Notes under the pieces: generated by a model
What the model was told of the DNA's origin: nothing
The model's database searches: none
The model's input: the letters and a program-made list of their open reading frames with translations, nothing else
Part shown: positions 1-9,081 of the stretch, one piece after another
How the letters are laid out: the number at the start of each line of letters is the position of its first letter
Position numbering within the stretch: position 1 is the first letter of the stretch
Assembly: GCF_005063415.1 (NCBI RefSeq)
Contig: NZ_SUEG01000051.1
Location: 1 to 35,006 of the forward strand
Direction: 5' to 3'
DNA length: 35,006 nt
From: Mesorhizobium sp.
Lineage (GTDB): Bacteria > Pseudomonadota > Alphaproteobacteria > Rhizobiales > Rhizobiaceae
Program-made: the position numbers and the translations under genes

Positions 1-126
1 CCGCTTCCCCACCGATGATGGCGTTCGAGCCAGGGGAACTGCGGCAACTGTTGGAGGATGAACCCGCTTCCCCACCGATGATGGCGTTCGAGCCAGGGGA
101 ACTGCGGCAACTGTTGGAAGACGAGC
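1..126 (+). repeat. 63-bp in-frame tandem repeat, two copies visible
   Basis: Copy 1 covers 1-63 and copy 2 covers 64-126. They are identical over roughly the first 53 bases and differ by a few substitutions at the end. A degenerate start of a third unit follows at about 127-135. The period of 63 bp is a multiple of three, so copies add 21 residues each to the encoded protein. The array starts at the window edge and may have more copies upstream. Confidence 0.9.
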
Positions 127-227
127 CTGCCTCCACTTGGGCACAAATCAATTCGACCCCACATGCGCGAGCGGACGGTGTTCATCAGCCAGCCCAGGCG
201 CCGTGGCTCCCTGAACGCAGAAGATAA
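1..227 (+). CDS. C-terminal end of an unrecognised repeat protein (partial)
   Basis: The reading frame is already open at the left edge (first full codon at position 3) and stops at 225-227, so only the C-terminus is visible. It contains two copies of a 21-residue acidic unit (MMAFEPGELRQLLEDEPASPP-like, consecutive), then about 30 unrelated residues rich in Pro, Ala and Arg. The ATG codons at 15 and 18 lie inside the repeat and are unlikely to be starts. I do not recognise the family. Its place 220 bp upstream of traG suggests it belongs to the transfer region, where a relaxase or processing gene is often found, but nothing in these residues shows relaxase motifs. The downstream gap 228-446 holds no clear gene and may carry the traG promoter. 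Confidence 0.5.
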   Translation, partial: ASPPMMAFEPGELRQLLEDEPASPPMMAFEPGELRQLLEDEPASTWAQINSTPHARADGVHQPAQAPWLPERRR

Positions 228-446
228 CTTTGCGGAGGAGCGGTCACGCAACTGTCGGCGGCGCCGGGCCTCAGGGTGAATGGAAAGGATGGAGTGGCGG
301 ATGGTGTCGCGTGAAGGCGCAACACGCGTGCTGACCGACCTGCATACGTAGGAAGTCGTTCATTGCTCCCAAATCGTATGTGAGGAACATTCCTGTCCCG
401 GCTGCGCCGCGCGATGCTAGGTCGCGTTGTTCAGCGGGCCAAGCCG

Positions 447-2471
447 ATGACACCTACGAAGCTACTGATCGGGCAGATCGCCGTTGTGTGCGCAATTGTC
501 ATTATCGGCGTATGGACGGCAACCCAATGGTGCGCTCAAATGCTGACCTACCAGACGCCTCTCGGCGCACCATGGTTTCTCTTCGCCGGCTGGCCAATCT
601 ACAAGCCGTGGAAGCTGTTTGAATGGTGGTTCCACTTCGATGCTTATGCGCCGGAGGTCTTCGACAAAGCCGGTACGCTTGCAGGCGCCAGCGGATTCCT
701 GGGTTGTGCCGCCGCAATCGCTGGCTCGCTTTTGCGCGCGCGACAGCGCGGGTCGGTTACGACCTATGGGTCTTCACGGTGGGCCACGACTCATGAGGTC
801 GAGACGGCAGGGTTGTTACGGCCGGCGGGCGTTTTCCTCGGTAGGCTGAACGATCGCTATCTGCGCCATGACGGCCCGGAGCACGTCATGGCATTTGCGC
901 CGACGCGTTCGGGCAAGGGCGTGGGGCTGGTTGTTCCAACGCTACTTTCCTGGACCGGGTCTGCCATCATTCATGATATAAAAGGCGAAAATTGGCAGTT
1001 GACCTCCGGCTGGCGGTCGAAATTCTCGTACTGCCTTCTGTTCAATCCGACCGACCCGAGATCGGCACGCTACAACCCGCTGCTGGAGGTGCGCAAAGGC
1101 CCAGATGAGATCCGGGACGTTCAAAACATCGCCGACATCCTCGTCGATCCCGAGGGCGCGCTGGAGCGACGGAACCACTGGGAGAAGACCAGCCATTCAC
1201 TCCTAGTTGGCGCCATTTTGCACGTGCTCTACGCTGAAGAGGACAAGACGCTGGCCCGCGTCGCCACCTTCCTGTCGGACCCGCAACGCTCGTTTGCCGC
1301 AACGCTACGGCGGATGATGACGACAAACCATCTCGGGACGGGGCATAACCCTCAGGTCCATCCCGTAGTGGCCTCGGCGGCTCGCGAACTCCTGAACAAG
1401 TCGGAAAACGAGCGCTCAGGCGTCCTCTCGACCGCCATGTCCTTTCTCGGGCTTTATCGTGATCCAACGGTCGCGGCGGCCACTTCGTCCTGCGACTGGC
1501 GCATCGCTGACCTAGTGGATGGAGAGCGACCGCTGTCGCTCTATCTGGTCGTGCCGCCTTCGGATATCTCGCGCACCAAGCCTTTGGTGCGACTGATCTT
1601 GAACCAGATCGGCAGGCGGTTGACGGAGCGTCTGGAGGGGGACCCGAAGAAGAGCCGTAAGCATCAGCTGCTCATGATGCTGGACGAGTTTCCGGCGCTC
1701 GGTCGCCTCGACTTCTTCGAAACGGCGCTCGCCTTCATGGCAGGTTATGGCATTCGCTCCTATCTGATCGCACAATCTTTGAACCAGGTTTCAAAGGCCT
1801 ATGGCGAGAACAATGCTATTCTCGACAATTGCCACGTGCGAATTGCCTTTTCCTCCAATGACGAACGCACGGCCAAGCGCATCTCGGATGCCCTCGGCAC
1901 CGCAACCGAACTTAGGTCGATGCGCAACTATGCGGGCCATCGGCTTGCGCCCTGGCTTTCACATGTCATGGTGAGCCGCCAGGAAACCGCGCGCCCGCTC
2001 CTGACGCCAGGCGAGGTGATGCAATTGCCGCCGTCAGACGAATTGGTCCTGGTTTCTGGGTTGCCGCCGATCCGCGCCAAGAAGCTGCGCTATTATCAGG
2101 ATCAGAATTTCACAGATCGGGTGCTGCCTGCGCCGGTGCTGCACGACGGACCCTATGCGGACTGCCCTGCATCACGCCCGGACGGCTGGACTGGACAAGT
2201 GTGCAGCGTCGATAGCCGACTTGCTGCGGACGAGGAAAGCGCCGACGCGCCAGTTGAAGACGAGGGAGGCGTTCAGCAGCAACGCCATCCAAGCCTGCCC
2301 GAAGAAGACGTTGTTGTCTCTCAAGAGCCCGATCAGGCCGATCTGTACAAGCCCGCAGACGATGACAGCGAAGCGCTCGCGGACAAGCGTGTCATGGATC
2401 GGATTTCCACTGCGGCCCGCGTCTACGGTATCAACGAGGGCAGGGGCGACGATGTCATTCCCGGCTTCTGA
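447..2471 (+). CDS. traG: TraG, VirD4-type conjugative coupling ATPase
   Basis: Type IV coupling protein that brings the relaxase-DNA complex to the transfer channel at the inner membrane. The 674-residue product has an N-terminal hydrophobic segment (about residues 5-25) and a second one near 70-90. Walker A follows as PTRSGKG with K157, and Walker B as MMLDEF with D413-E414. The length fits the TraG/VirD4 family. I chose the ATG at 447 because the protein then begins MTPTKLLIGQ, directly before the first membrane segment; an in-frame ATG at 414 would add 11 residues. Neither start has a strong ribosome binding site. The C-terminal 100 residues are acidic and poorly conserved. It heads the transfer operon and is followed by a ribbon-helix-helix gene and trbB. 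Confidence 0.95.
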   Translation: MTPTKLLIGQIAVVCAIVIIGVWTATQWCAQMLTYQTPLGAPWFLFAGWPIYKPWKLFEWWFHFDAYAPEVFDKAGTLAGASGFLGCAAAIAGSLLRARQRGSVTTYGSSRWATTHEVETAGLLRPAGVFLGRLNDRYLRHDGPEHVMAFAPTRSGKGVGLVVPTLLSWTGSAIIHDIKGENWQLTSGWRSKFSYCLLFNPTDPRSARYNPLLEVRKGPDEIRDVQNIADILVDPEGALERRNHWEKTSHSLLVGAILHVLYAEEDKTLARVATFLSDPQRSFAATLRRMMTTNHLGTGHNPQVHPVVASAARELLNKSENERSGVLSTAMSFLGLYRDPTVAAATSSCDWRIADLVDGERPLSLYLVVPPSDISRTKPLVRLILNQIGRRLTERLEGDPKKSRKHQLLMMLDEFPALGRLDFFETALAFMAGYGIRSYLIAQSLNQVSKAYGENNAILDNCHVRIAFSSNDERTAKRISDALGTATELRSMRNYAGHRLAPWLSHVMVSRQETARPLLTPGEVMQLPPSDELVLVSGLPPIRAKKLRYYQDQNFTDRVLPAPVLHDGPYADCPASRPDGWTGQVCSVDSRLAADEESADAPVEDEGGVQQQRHPSLPEEDVVVSQEPDQADLYKPADDDSEALADKRVMDRISTAARVYGINEGRGDDVIPGF

Positions 2472-2587
2472 AGTCCGCTGAGTTGCAGAGCGCACCTCAG
2501 CGTAGATAACGGCCATAAGCAATTTTGAGCGTCTGGCCGATGCTTCTCCCGTCGCCGGCGCAACGCCGGGCCGTCGGAACGATCCGC

Positions 2588-3001
2588 ATGAAGCCGCACC
2601 GCATTCGCCATCAGTTTCTGCTTGAGCCGGAGCTCAGCGAGAAACTGGACAACCTCAGTCGCGATCCGTCAACGACCAAATCAGCGATCGTGGCGAAGGC
2701 GATCGAGGCGTTCATCGAGCGGCGTGGCGAGAGCGAGTTCGATCGGCGCTACGGCGTAAGGCTTGACCGGCTCTCCCGCGATCTTGCCCACGTCAGGCGC
2801 GATTCCGAGGTGATCCTGGAGAGCCTGGCGCTCTTCATCCGCTTTTCGATCACCCTTCACGCCCACACGCCGGTCCCGGATCGGGCAACGCAGGCTATTG
2901 CCCAAGAGCGTTTCGAGAAATTCGTTGAGAAGGTCGGCCGCCAGATCGCTTCCGGCAAAAAGTCGCTTAGCAAAGACAATGGTGGGGGAGGGGAAGGATG
3001 A
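2588..3001 (+). CDS. Ribbon-helix-helix (CopG-type) protein between traG and trbB
   Basis: Predicted small DNA-binding protein of 137 residues. The N-terminal stretch MKPHRIRHQFLLEPELSEKL followed by a helix-turn-helix-like region with TTKSAIVAKAIEAFIE has the strand-helix-helix layout of CopG/MetJ repressors. The C-terminal half is helical and ends in a Lys/Gly-rich tail. The start at 2588 places the RHH strand at the N-terminus, as is usual; an in-frame ATG at 2525 would add 21 unconvincing residues. Its stop overlaps the trbB start (ATGA at 2998-3001), so the two are translationally coupled. A gene of this type in this position is known from rhizobial trb operons. Autoregulation of the transfer operon is a reasonable inference, not shown. 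Confidence 0.85.
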   Translation: MKPHRIRHQFLLEPELSEKLDNLSRDPSTTKSAIVAKAIEAFIERRGESEFDRRYGVRLDRLSRDLAHVRRDSEVILESLALFIRFSITLHAHTPVPDRATQAIAQERFEKFVEKVGRQIASGKKSLSKDNGGGGEG

Positions 3002-3966
3002 GCTCTCATCCCGAGGCCGACCACCGGCGGCGTGTCATGCTGCGCACCGCCATGGGTCCGGCAATCACCGAAGCCCTGGCCGATCCGTCCGTCATCGAGG
3101 TGATGGTCAATCCCGACGGCGCGCTGCGACTCGACCGGTTAGGCGAAGGTCGGGTCGATACCGACGTTCACATGCACCCGTCCGAGGCAGAACGTATCAT
3201 CCGCCTGGTTGCTTCGCACGTGCGCGCCGAGGCGCACGCCGACAACCCGATCGTCAGTGCCGAATTGCCGTCTGGCGAACGCTTCGAAGGCCTGCTGCCA
3301 CCTGTGGTGTTGGCGCCATGTTTTGCCATCCGCAAGCCCGCCGCGAAAGTCTACACCCTGGCCGACTATGTTGCCGAACGCATCATGCTGCCGCTGCAGG
3401 CCGATGCGCTGAAAAAGGCCGTCCGCGAGCGGCGCAACATGCTGATCGCCGGCGGCACTTCCTCGGGGAAGACAACACTCGCCAACGCTCTGCTGGCTGA
3501 AGTCGCCGAATGCGACGATCGGGTGATCCTGATCGAGGACACACGCGAACTGCAGTGCGCGGCCAGGGACTGCGTTGCCCTGAGAACAAGGCGGGGCTCG
3601 GTCACCCTTGCCGATCTCGTGCGCTCGACGCTGAGGCTCAGGCCGGACCGCATCATCGTGGGCGAGGTGAGGGGCGCGGAAGCGCTCGACATGCTGAAGG
3701 CATGGAACACCGGGCACCCAGGCGGCATCGCTACCGTACACGCCAATTCCGCGCGCTCGGCTCTCTATCGCATTGAGCAACTCGCCCAGGAAGCGGTGGT
3801 CACCGTTCCCCGCCGGCTCATCGCTGAGGCGATAGATCTGATCGTCTTCATAGCGGGACGCGGCTCGTCGCGCCACATCGACGCAATCGCCGAGGTCACC
3901 GGTCTCGACGGCAGCGGCGATTACGCCGTTGCCCCGCTCACGCTTTCGCAACTCCAGCAGCTTTGA
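2998..3966 (+). CDS. trbB: TrbB, VirB11-type secretion ATPase
   Basis: Hexameric traffic ATPase that powers pilus assembly and substrate transfer at the cytoplasmic face of the type IV secretion system. It has 322 residues, the normal TrbB length. Walker A is GGTSSGKT with K158. The Asp box follows as VILIEDTREL, and the Walker B/His-box region reads RPDRIIVGEVRGAEALD, then GHPGGIATVHANS, typical of VirB11/TrbB. The start overlaps the stop of the upstream RHH gene, and GGGAGGGGAAGG just upstream gives a strong ribosome binding site. It is followed after 12 bp by trbC. Confidence 0.97.
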   Translation: MSSHPEADHRRRVMLRTAMGPAITEALADPSVIEVMVNPDGALRLDRLGEGRVDTDVHMHPSEAERIIRLVASHVRAEAHADNPIVSAELPSGERFEGLLPPVVLAPCFAIRKPAAKVYTLADYVAERIMLPLQADALKKAVRERRNMLIAGGTSSGKTTLANALLAEVAECDDRVILIEDTRELQCAARDCVALRTRRGSVTLADLVRSTLRLRPDRIIVGEVRGAEALDMLKAWNTGHPGGIATVHANSARSALYRIEQLAQEAVVTVPRRLIAEAIDLIVFIAGRGSSRHIDAIAEVTGLDGSGDYAVAPLTLSQLQQL

Positions 3967-3978
3967 AAGGCCTTCCTC

Positions 3979-4287
3979 ATGCGCAAGAAGCTTCGCTTTC
4001 TTTCGTCCACAGCGCTCGCGTTTCTTATCACGGCCCCGGTTTATGCCGCCGGCTCCGGCATGCCGTGGGAGCAGCCGCTGCAGCAGATCCTGGAGTCCGT
4101 GCAGGGACCGGTCGCCAAGATCGTTGCGGTGATCATCATTATCACCACCGGCCTGACGCTTGCCTTCGGCGACACCGCCGGTGGTTTTCGGCGCCTGATT
4201 CAGATCGTCTTCGGTCTGTCGATCGCCTTCGCGGCATCGAGCTTCTTCCTCTCCTTCTTCTCCTTCGGTGGTGGGGCGCTCGTCTGA
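3979..4287 (+). CDS. trbC: TrbC, conjugative pilin precursor
   Basis: VirB2-like pilin of the conjugation apparatus. The 102-residue protein has a positively charged N-terminus, a signal peptide ending near APVYA-AG (cleavage about residue 23 or 24), and two hydrophobic segments (about residues 46-62 and 73-95) separated by a short polar loop. This is the pattern of TrbC/VirB2, in which the mature peptide sits as an inner-membrane hairpin before pilus assembly. Pilin cyclisation is known for RP4 TrbC and needs a TraF-type peptidase, which is not in this window. The stop overlaps the trbD start by one base. Confidence 0.93.
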   Translation: MRKKLRFLSSTALAFLITAPVYAAGSGMPWEQPLQQILESVQGPVAKIVAVIIIITTGLTLAFGDTAGGFRRLIQIVFGLSIAFAASSFFLSFFSFGGGALV

Positions 4288-4559
4288 TGGCCGCCGGGGA
4301 GCAGCATATCGAGGGCTTCGCAGTACCGGTCCACCGGGCGCTGACCGAGCCGATCCTGCTCGGCGGGGCTCCGCGCGCGGTGGCGATCCTCAACGGTACA
4401 GTGGCCGCGGCCATTGGCTTCGGCTTGCAGCAATGGATTGCTGGTCTGGTGCTTTGGATCGCAGGCCACTCGTTAGCGGTGTTTGCCGCAAGACGCGATC
4501 CGGACTTCGCCAGCGTGCTTGTGCGCCACCTACGTCTGAAGGGGTGGCTTGCATGCTGA
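4287..4559 (+). CDS. trbD: TrbD, VirB3-like inner-membrane protein
   Basis: Small component of the mating-pair-formation complex that works next to the TrbE ATPase. The product is 90 residues: a short polar N-terminus (HIEGFAVPVHRALTEPILLG, as in TrbD/VirB3 proteins), then two close hydrophobic segments (about residues 30-60) and a basic tail. The start ATG at 4287 shares its A with the trbC stop. A longer in-frame reading from 3963 merely overlaps trbC and is rejected. The stop overlaps the trbE start by 7 bases. Confidence 0.93.
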   Translation: MAAGEQHIEGFAVPVHRALTEPILLGGAPRAVAILNGTVAAAIGFGLQQWIAGLVLWIAGHSLAVFAARRDPDFASVLVRHLRLKGWLAC

Positions 4560-7003
4560 ACCTTTCGGAATATCGAAGCAAAGCCGACCGGCTTGCCGAC
4601 CATCTACCCTGGGCTGCCTTGGTGGCGCCCGGCATCGTGCTCAACAAGGACGGCAGCTTTCAGCGGACGTTGCGGTTCCGCGGCCCGGATCTCGAAAGTG
4701 CGACGGAGGCTGAACTCGTCGGCATTTGCGCCCGGGCGAACAATGCTCTCAGACGCCTTGGCTCTGGCTGGGCATTGTTCTTTGAGGCCGAGCGCACAGA
4801 AGCGCTGGGCTATCCGAACTCGCATTTTCCTGACGCCGCGTCGTGGCTGGTCGACGAAGAACGCCGCGCTGCTTTCGAGGGGAAGGTAGCGCACTACGAG
4901 AGCCGCTATCATCTGACCTTGGTGTTTATGCCACCGCCGGACGCCCAGGCGCGCGCAGAAAGCACGCTCGTCGACTCTCATTATTCCCGAGGAGAAAGAG
5001 ACTGGCGCCAGGATCTGGCGAGGTTCCGTGACGAGACCAACCGCGTGCTCGATCTCTTCTCGGGTTTCATGTCCGAAGTACGCGTCCTCGATGATGCTCA
5101 GACGTTGACCTACCTCCACGGCACGATTTCGCCTCGTCGCCATCCTATCATGGCCCCGGAAACGCCGATATATCTGGATGCAATCCTGGTCGATGCGCCG
5201 CTTACCGGTGGCCTGGAGCCGATGCTGGGTGAGCAGCATCTTCGCACACTGACCATCCTCGGCTTTCCGAACCTCACCCGGCCCGGAATCCTCGATACCC
5301 TCAATCATCAGGATTTCGCCTATCGCTGGATGACGCGCTTCATTCCGCTCGAGAAAACGGAAGCCACGAAGACGCTGACGCGATTGCGCCGGCAGTGGTT
5401 TGCCAAGCGCAAATCGATCGTGGCAATCCTACGCGAGGTCATTACCAACGAGCCGGTCCCGCTTGTCGATAGCGATGCCGACAACAAGGCGCTCGATGCC
5501 GACGAAGCCCTTCAGGCATTGGGCGGTGATCATGTGAGTTTCGGCTATCTCACCACCACCGTGACGGTGTGGGGCGAGGATCGCCAAGCCGCTGCAGAGA
5601 AGCTTCGCGCGGTCGAGCGCATCATCAATGGGCTCGGCTTCACCACGATCCGAGAAGGCGTCAATGCGGTCGAGGCTTGGCTCGGCTCATTGCCTGGCCA
5701 TGTCTACGCTAACGTTCGCCAACCGCTCGTTCATACATTGAACCTTGCCCATCTCATGCCGCTGTCGTCGGTTTGGGCCGGTCCTGCGACAAACGAGCAT
5801 CTCGCGAAAGTCACCCAAACCGAAGCGCCACCGCTTTTCGTTGCCGAGACCAGTGGGTCGACACCGTTTCGGCTTTCCACCCACGTCGAAGATGTCGGCC
5901 ACATGCTGGTTGTTGGTCCGACCGGCGCCGGCAAGTCGGTTCTGCTTGCTCTGATTGCTCTGCAGTTCAGGCGCTACGCCGGCGCCCAGGTTTATGTCTT
6001 CGACAAAGGCAATTCGGCCCGTGCTGCAACACTTGCCATGGGTGGAGAACACCACGCGCTAGGAGCGGACGGTTCCCTTGCCTTTCAGCCACTGCGCAGC
6101 ATCAACGACCAGGCTAGCCGAAGCTGGGCGGCCGAATGGATCGCCAGCCTTGTTGCCCACGAGAACGTCACCGTCACGCCGGAGGTGAAGGAGGCTATTT
6201 GGTCAGCGCTGGCCAGCCTTGCCACCGCGCCGGCGCAGGAACGCACACTGACCGGTCTTTCGGTCCTGCTTCAATCCAATGCGCTGAAGACCGCATTGAT
6301 GCCCTACACGCTCGACGGTCCCTTCGGCCGCCTGCTCGATGCCGATCATGATGGGCTGGCCTTGTCGGATGTGCAGTGTTTCGAGACCGAGGAGTTAATG
6401 CACAGCCAAAGCGCTTTGCTGCCGGTGCTTACCTATCTGTTCCAGCGACTTGAGGAACGGTTCGACGGACGGCCCACGCTGATCATGCTCGACGAGGCGT
6501 GGGTCTATCTCGACAATCCGCTGTTCGCCGCCCGCATCCGCGAATGGCTGAAGGTGCTGCGAAAGAAGAACGTGTCGGTTGTCTTCGCTACGCAGTCGCT
6601 GGCTGATATCGCGGGCTCTGGCATAGCGCCGGCAATCATCGAAAGCTGCCCGCAGCGCATTTTCCTTCCCAATGATCGTGCCGTGGAACCCCAGGCGCGC
6701 ACAGCCTACGAGCGCTTCGGTTTAAGCGAGCGGCAGATCGAATTGATCGCCCGCGCCACGCCGAAGCGTCAGTATTATCTGCAATCGCGCCGCGGCAACC
6801 GTCTGTTCGAGCTCGAGCTTGGCCCCATCGCTCTTGCGCTTTGCGGTGCTTCCGATCCGGCCACGCAGACTCTGATCGACAGGATCATGTCCGAAGACGG
6901 GCAAGGCAGCTTTGCCTCGCAGTTCCTGATCGCGCGCGGCCTCGATTGGGCCGGCGAACTTCTCAAGCAATTCCCTCAACCAGACAAGGAGCAATTCTCA
7001 TGA
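4553..7003 (+). CDS. trbE: TrbE, VirB4-type ATPase
   Basis: Largest ATPase of the mating-pair-formation system, associated with the inner membrane and needed for pilus assembly and DNA transfer. The 816-residue product has the CagE/TrbE/VirB4 N-terminal domain, then Walker A GPTGAGKS with K461 and Walker B IMLDEAWVYLD with D647-E648, followed by ATQSLADI. The ATG at 4553 gives MLNLSEYR, the usual TrbE beginning, and overlaps trbD; an in-frame ATG at 4268 would read through trbD and is not credible. The 3' end overlaps trbJ in an ATGA arrangement (7000-7003). Confidence 0.97.
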   Translation: MLNLSEYRSKADRLADHLPWAALVAPGIVLNKDGSFQRTLRFRGPDLESATEAELVGICARANNALRRLGSGWALFFEAERTEALGYPNSHFPDAASWLVDEERRAAFEGKVAHYESRYHLTLVFMPPPDAQARAESTLVDSHYSRGERDWRQDLARFRDETNRVLDLFSGFMSEVRVLDDAQTLTYLHGTISPRRHPIMAPETPIYLDAILVDAPLTGGLEPMLGEQHLRTLTILGFPNLTRPGILDTLNHQDFAYRWMTRFIPLEKTEATKTLTRLRRQWFAKRKSIVAILREVITNEPVPLVDSDADNKALDADEALQALGGDHVSFGYLTTTVTVWGEDRQAAAEKLRAVERIINGLGFTTIREGVNAVEAWLGSLPGHVYANVRQPLVHTLNLAHLMPLSSVWAGPATNEHLAKVTQTEAPPLFVAETSGSTPFRLSTHVEDVGHMLVVGPTGAGKSVLLALIALQFRRYAGAQVYVFDKGNSARAATLAMGGEHHALGADGSLAFQPLRSINDQASRSWAAEWIASLVAHENVTVTPEVKEAIWSALASLATAPAQERTLTGLSVLLQSNALKTALMPYTLDGPFGRLLDADHDGLALSDVQCFETEELMHSQSALLPVLTYLFQRLEERFDGRPTLIMLDEAWVYLDNPLFAARIREWLKVLRKKNVSVVFATQSLADIAGSGIAPAIIESCPQRIFLPNDRAVEPQARTAYERFGLSERQIELIARATPKRQYYLQSRRGNRLFELELGPIALALCGASDPATQTLIDRIMSEDGQGSFASQFLIARGLDWAGELLKQFPQPDKEQFS

Positions 7004-7725
7004 TGCGGCGACGCCTTCTCTCCGGCCTGATCACCGTTTCCCTGATCGCCAAGCCTATGGCCGACTATGTGCAGCCCGCCTACGCCCTTATCGTGTTCGA
7101 TCCGTCCAATTATGCGCAGAACGTGCTGACGGCCGCGCGCGCATTGGAGCAGATCAACAACCAGATCCAGTCGCTGCAGAATCAGGCGACCATGCTGCAG
7201 AACATGGCGCGCAATCTTCAGCGTCTGGATTTCTCTTCCGTTGGCCAACTCACCGGTTCGCTCCATCGCATCGACGGCTTGATGGACCAGGCGAGTGGCC
7301 TCAGCTTTGATCTGGGCAAGCTTCAAGACCAGTGGCGCAGCCAATATCCGGAAAGCTACGACGCCACGATCAAAGTCAGCGATGTGGCGAGTGCTGCGCG
7401 GGAGCGTTGGCAAACCGCCATGCAGGCGTTCCGCCAGACCATGGGTGTCCAGTCGCAAATCGTCGAGAACGTCCGCGCCGACGGCGATCTGCTCGCCGAT
7501 CTCGTCAACCGCAGCCAAGGGGCGGCCGGTGCGCTTCAGGCAAGCCAGGCCACCAACCAGCTGATGGCGCTTTCGACAAAACAGCAGATGCAGATCCAGA
7601 CGCTGCTCGCAACGCAGTTTCGAGCTGAGGCCGAGGATGCCGCCCGCAAGGCCCAGTCAGACGAAGCCGCCCGCGAGATGACGAAGCGATTCTTGGGTAC
7701 CGGCTCGGCTTATCCCGGCAATTAA
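7000..7725 (+). CDS. trbJ: TrbJ, VirB5-like transfer protein
   Basis: Periplasmic, pilus-associated component in the position of VirB5. The 241-residue product begins with a basic signal peptide ending near VQPAYA (about residue 29). A long helical, Gln-rich coiled-coil region follows (ALEQINNQIQSLQNQATML and beyond), typical of TrbJ. The start at 7000 lies inside the end of trbE, with AAGGAG about 8 bases upstream; an alternative Met follows at 7003. Only 33 bp separate the stop from trbL, so there is no trbK entry-exclusion gene in its usual position. Confidence 0.94.
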   Translation: MMRRRLLSGLITVSLIAKPMADYVQPAYALIVFDPSNYAQNVLTAARALEQINNQIQSLQNQATMLQNMARNLQRLDFSSVGQLTGSLHRIDGLMDQASGLSFDLGKLQDQWRSQYPESYDATIKVSDVASAARERWQTAMQAFRQTMGVQSQIVENVRADGDLLADLVNRSQGAAGALQASQATNQLMALSTKQQMQIQTLLATQFRAEAEDAARKAQSDEAAREMTKRFLGTGSAYPGN

Positions 7726-7758
7726 TCACGAGTTCATCACGACGAGAAAGGCAGCGGC

Positions 7759-9081
7759 ATGAACGACCTTGGCGTCATCGATCGCTTCATGGAGACCTTC
7801 ATCCGCTACATCGACAGCGGGTTCGGTCTGCTATCGGGCGACCTCGCCTTCCTCACTACCATTCTGATCGGCATTGACATCACACTTGCCGGCCTGGCGT
7901 GGGCGCTCGGCGACGAAACCAGCGTTCTCGGCCGGCTTGTCCGCAAGGTGCTCTATGTTGGCGTCTTCGCCTTCATTCTGAACAATTTCAAGAACCTCGC
8001 CGATATCGTTTATCGTTCTTTTGCCGGTCTCGGGATTAAGGCGTCGGCCGGCAATCTGTCGGCAGACAATCTCTTGCGCCCGGGCCGCATTGCCGCGACC
8101 GGTTTCGAAGGTGCTTGGCCAATGCTTGACCAAGCCAGTCAGCTCCTGGGCTTCCCGGAAATCTTCGGCAACGCACTGACCATCTTCGTGCTGCTGATGG
8201 CCTGGTTCCTGGTCATCATCGCCTTCTTCATCCTTTCCATCCAGCTTTTCATCACCATCCTTGAGTTCAAGCTCACCACGCTGGCAGGTTTTGTTTTGGT
8301 TCCATTCGCACTTTGGAACCGTTCAGCGTTCCTGGCCGAACGCGTGCTCGGCCATGTTATCTCGTCAGGCATCAAGGTGATGGTGCTCGCCGTCATTGTC
8401 GGTATCGGCTCCACGCTCTTCGGGGAGTTCGCTTCCGCATTGCAAGGCAAGGAGCCGGATCTTGCCGGTGCCATGTCCCAGGTACTGGGCGCACTGGCAT
8501 TGCTTGGCCTTGGCATTTTTGGGCCGGGGATCGCGTCGGGTCTTGTCTCAGGCGCACCGCAGCTTGGGGCGGGCGCCGCCCTCGGCACGACCGCGGCGGC
8601 AGCGGGTGTATCACTCGTTGCTGGAGGCACAGCATTTGCTGGCGCGCGTATGGCAACCAGCGGCGGTGTCGCCGCCATCCGAGCCGGCACAACAATGGGA
8701 TCGGCTGCTTCCACGTCATGGCAGATCGGGCGCGCAACCTCGCCCGACGCTGGCCTCTCCGGTGTGGCTGCTGGAATGCATGGTGTAACCAGTGCAGCTG
8801 GCGGCGCCGCTATAGGCATAGCGCGATCCGCCACTGCAAGTGTTGGGCGCAACGCCGATGCCGGGCGCGATGCCGCGTGGACCGCGACCGGCGGCACGCC
8901 GACAGCGCCAATGACCGAACGCTCTGCCGGTTCGGCCACTGTTTCGGCGCCGACGTGGGCAAGGCGCCTACGTTCTGAACAGACCGCCCGTGCAAATCGC
9001 CACGCTGCCATGCAAGCTGTCCGAGACGGAGACCGGCCGGGAGGCAGCGCCAACCCCTCTCTCAACGACAAGGATGACTAG
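7759..9081 (+). CDS. trbL: TrbL, VirB6-type polytopic membrane protein
   Basis: Inner-membrane channel component of the conjugation machine. The 440-residue product has several hydrophobic segments spread over roughly residues 25-270 (for example FLTTILIGIDITLAGLAWAL and a very hydrophobic FVLLMAWFLVIIAFFILSI). A Gly/Ala/Ser-rich, low-complexity C-terminal third of about 150 residues follows, as is usual for TrbL/VirB6. AGAAAGG lies upstream of the start at a suitable distance. The stop codon TAG directly abuts the trbF start. Confidence 0.95.
   Translation: MNDLGVIDRFMETFIRYIDSGFGLLSGDLAFLTTILIGIDITLAGLAWALGDETSVLGRLVRKVLYVGVFAFILNNFKNLADIVYRSFAGLGIKASAGNLSADNLLRPGRIAATGFEGAWPMLDQASQLLGFPEIFGNALTIFVLLMAWFLVIIAFFILSIQLFITILEFKLTTLAGFVLVPFALWNRSAFLAERVLGHVISSGIKVMVLAVIVGIGSTLFGEFASALQGKEPDLAGAMSQVLGALALLGLGIFGPGIASGLVSGAPQLGAGAALGTTAAAAGVSLVAGGTAFAGARMATSGGVAAIRAGTTMGSAASTSWQIGRATSPDAGLSGVAAGMHGVTSAAGGAAIGIARSATASVGRNADAGRDAAWTATGGTPTAPMTERSAGSATVSAPTWARRLRSEQTARANRHAAMQAVRDGDRPGGSANPSLNDKDD

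Noticed and set aside
8139..9071. A 310-codon minus-strand open frame opposite trbL
   Set aside because: Ala/Pro/Arg-rich translation complementary to the low-complexity end of trbL, with no motifs or ribosome binding site.
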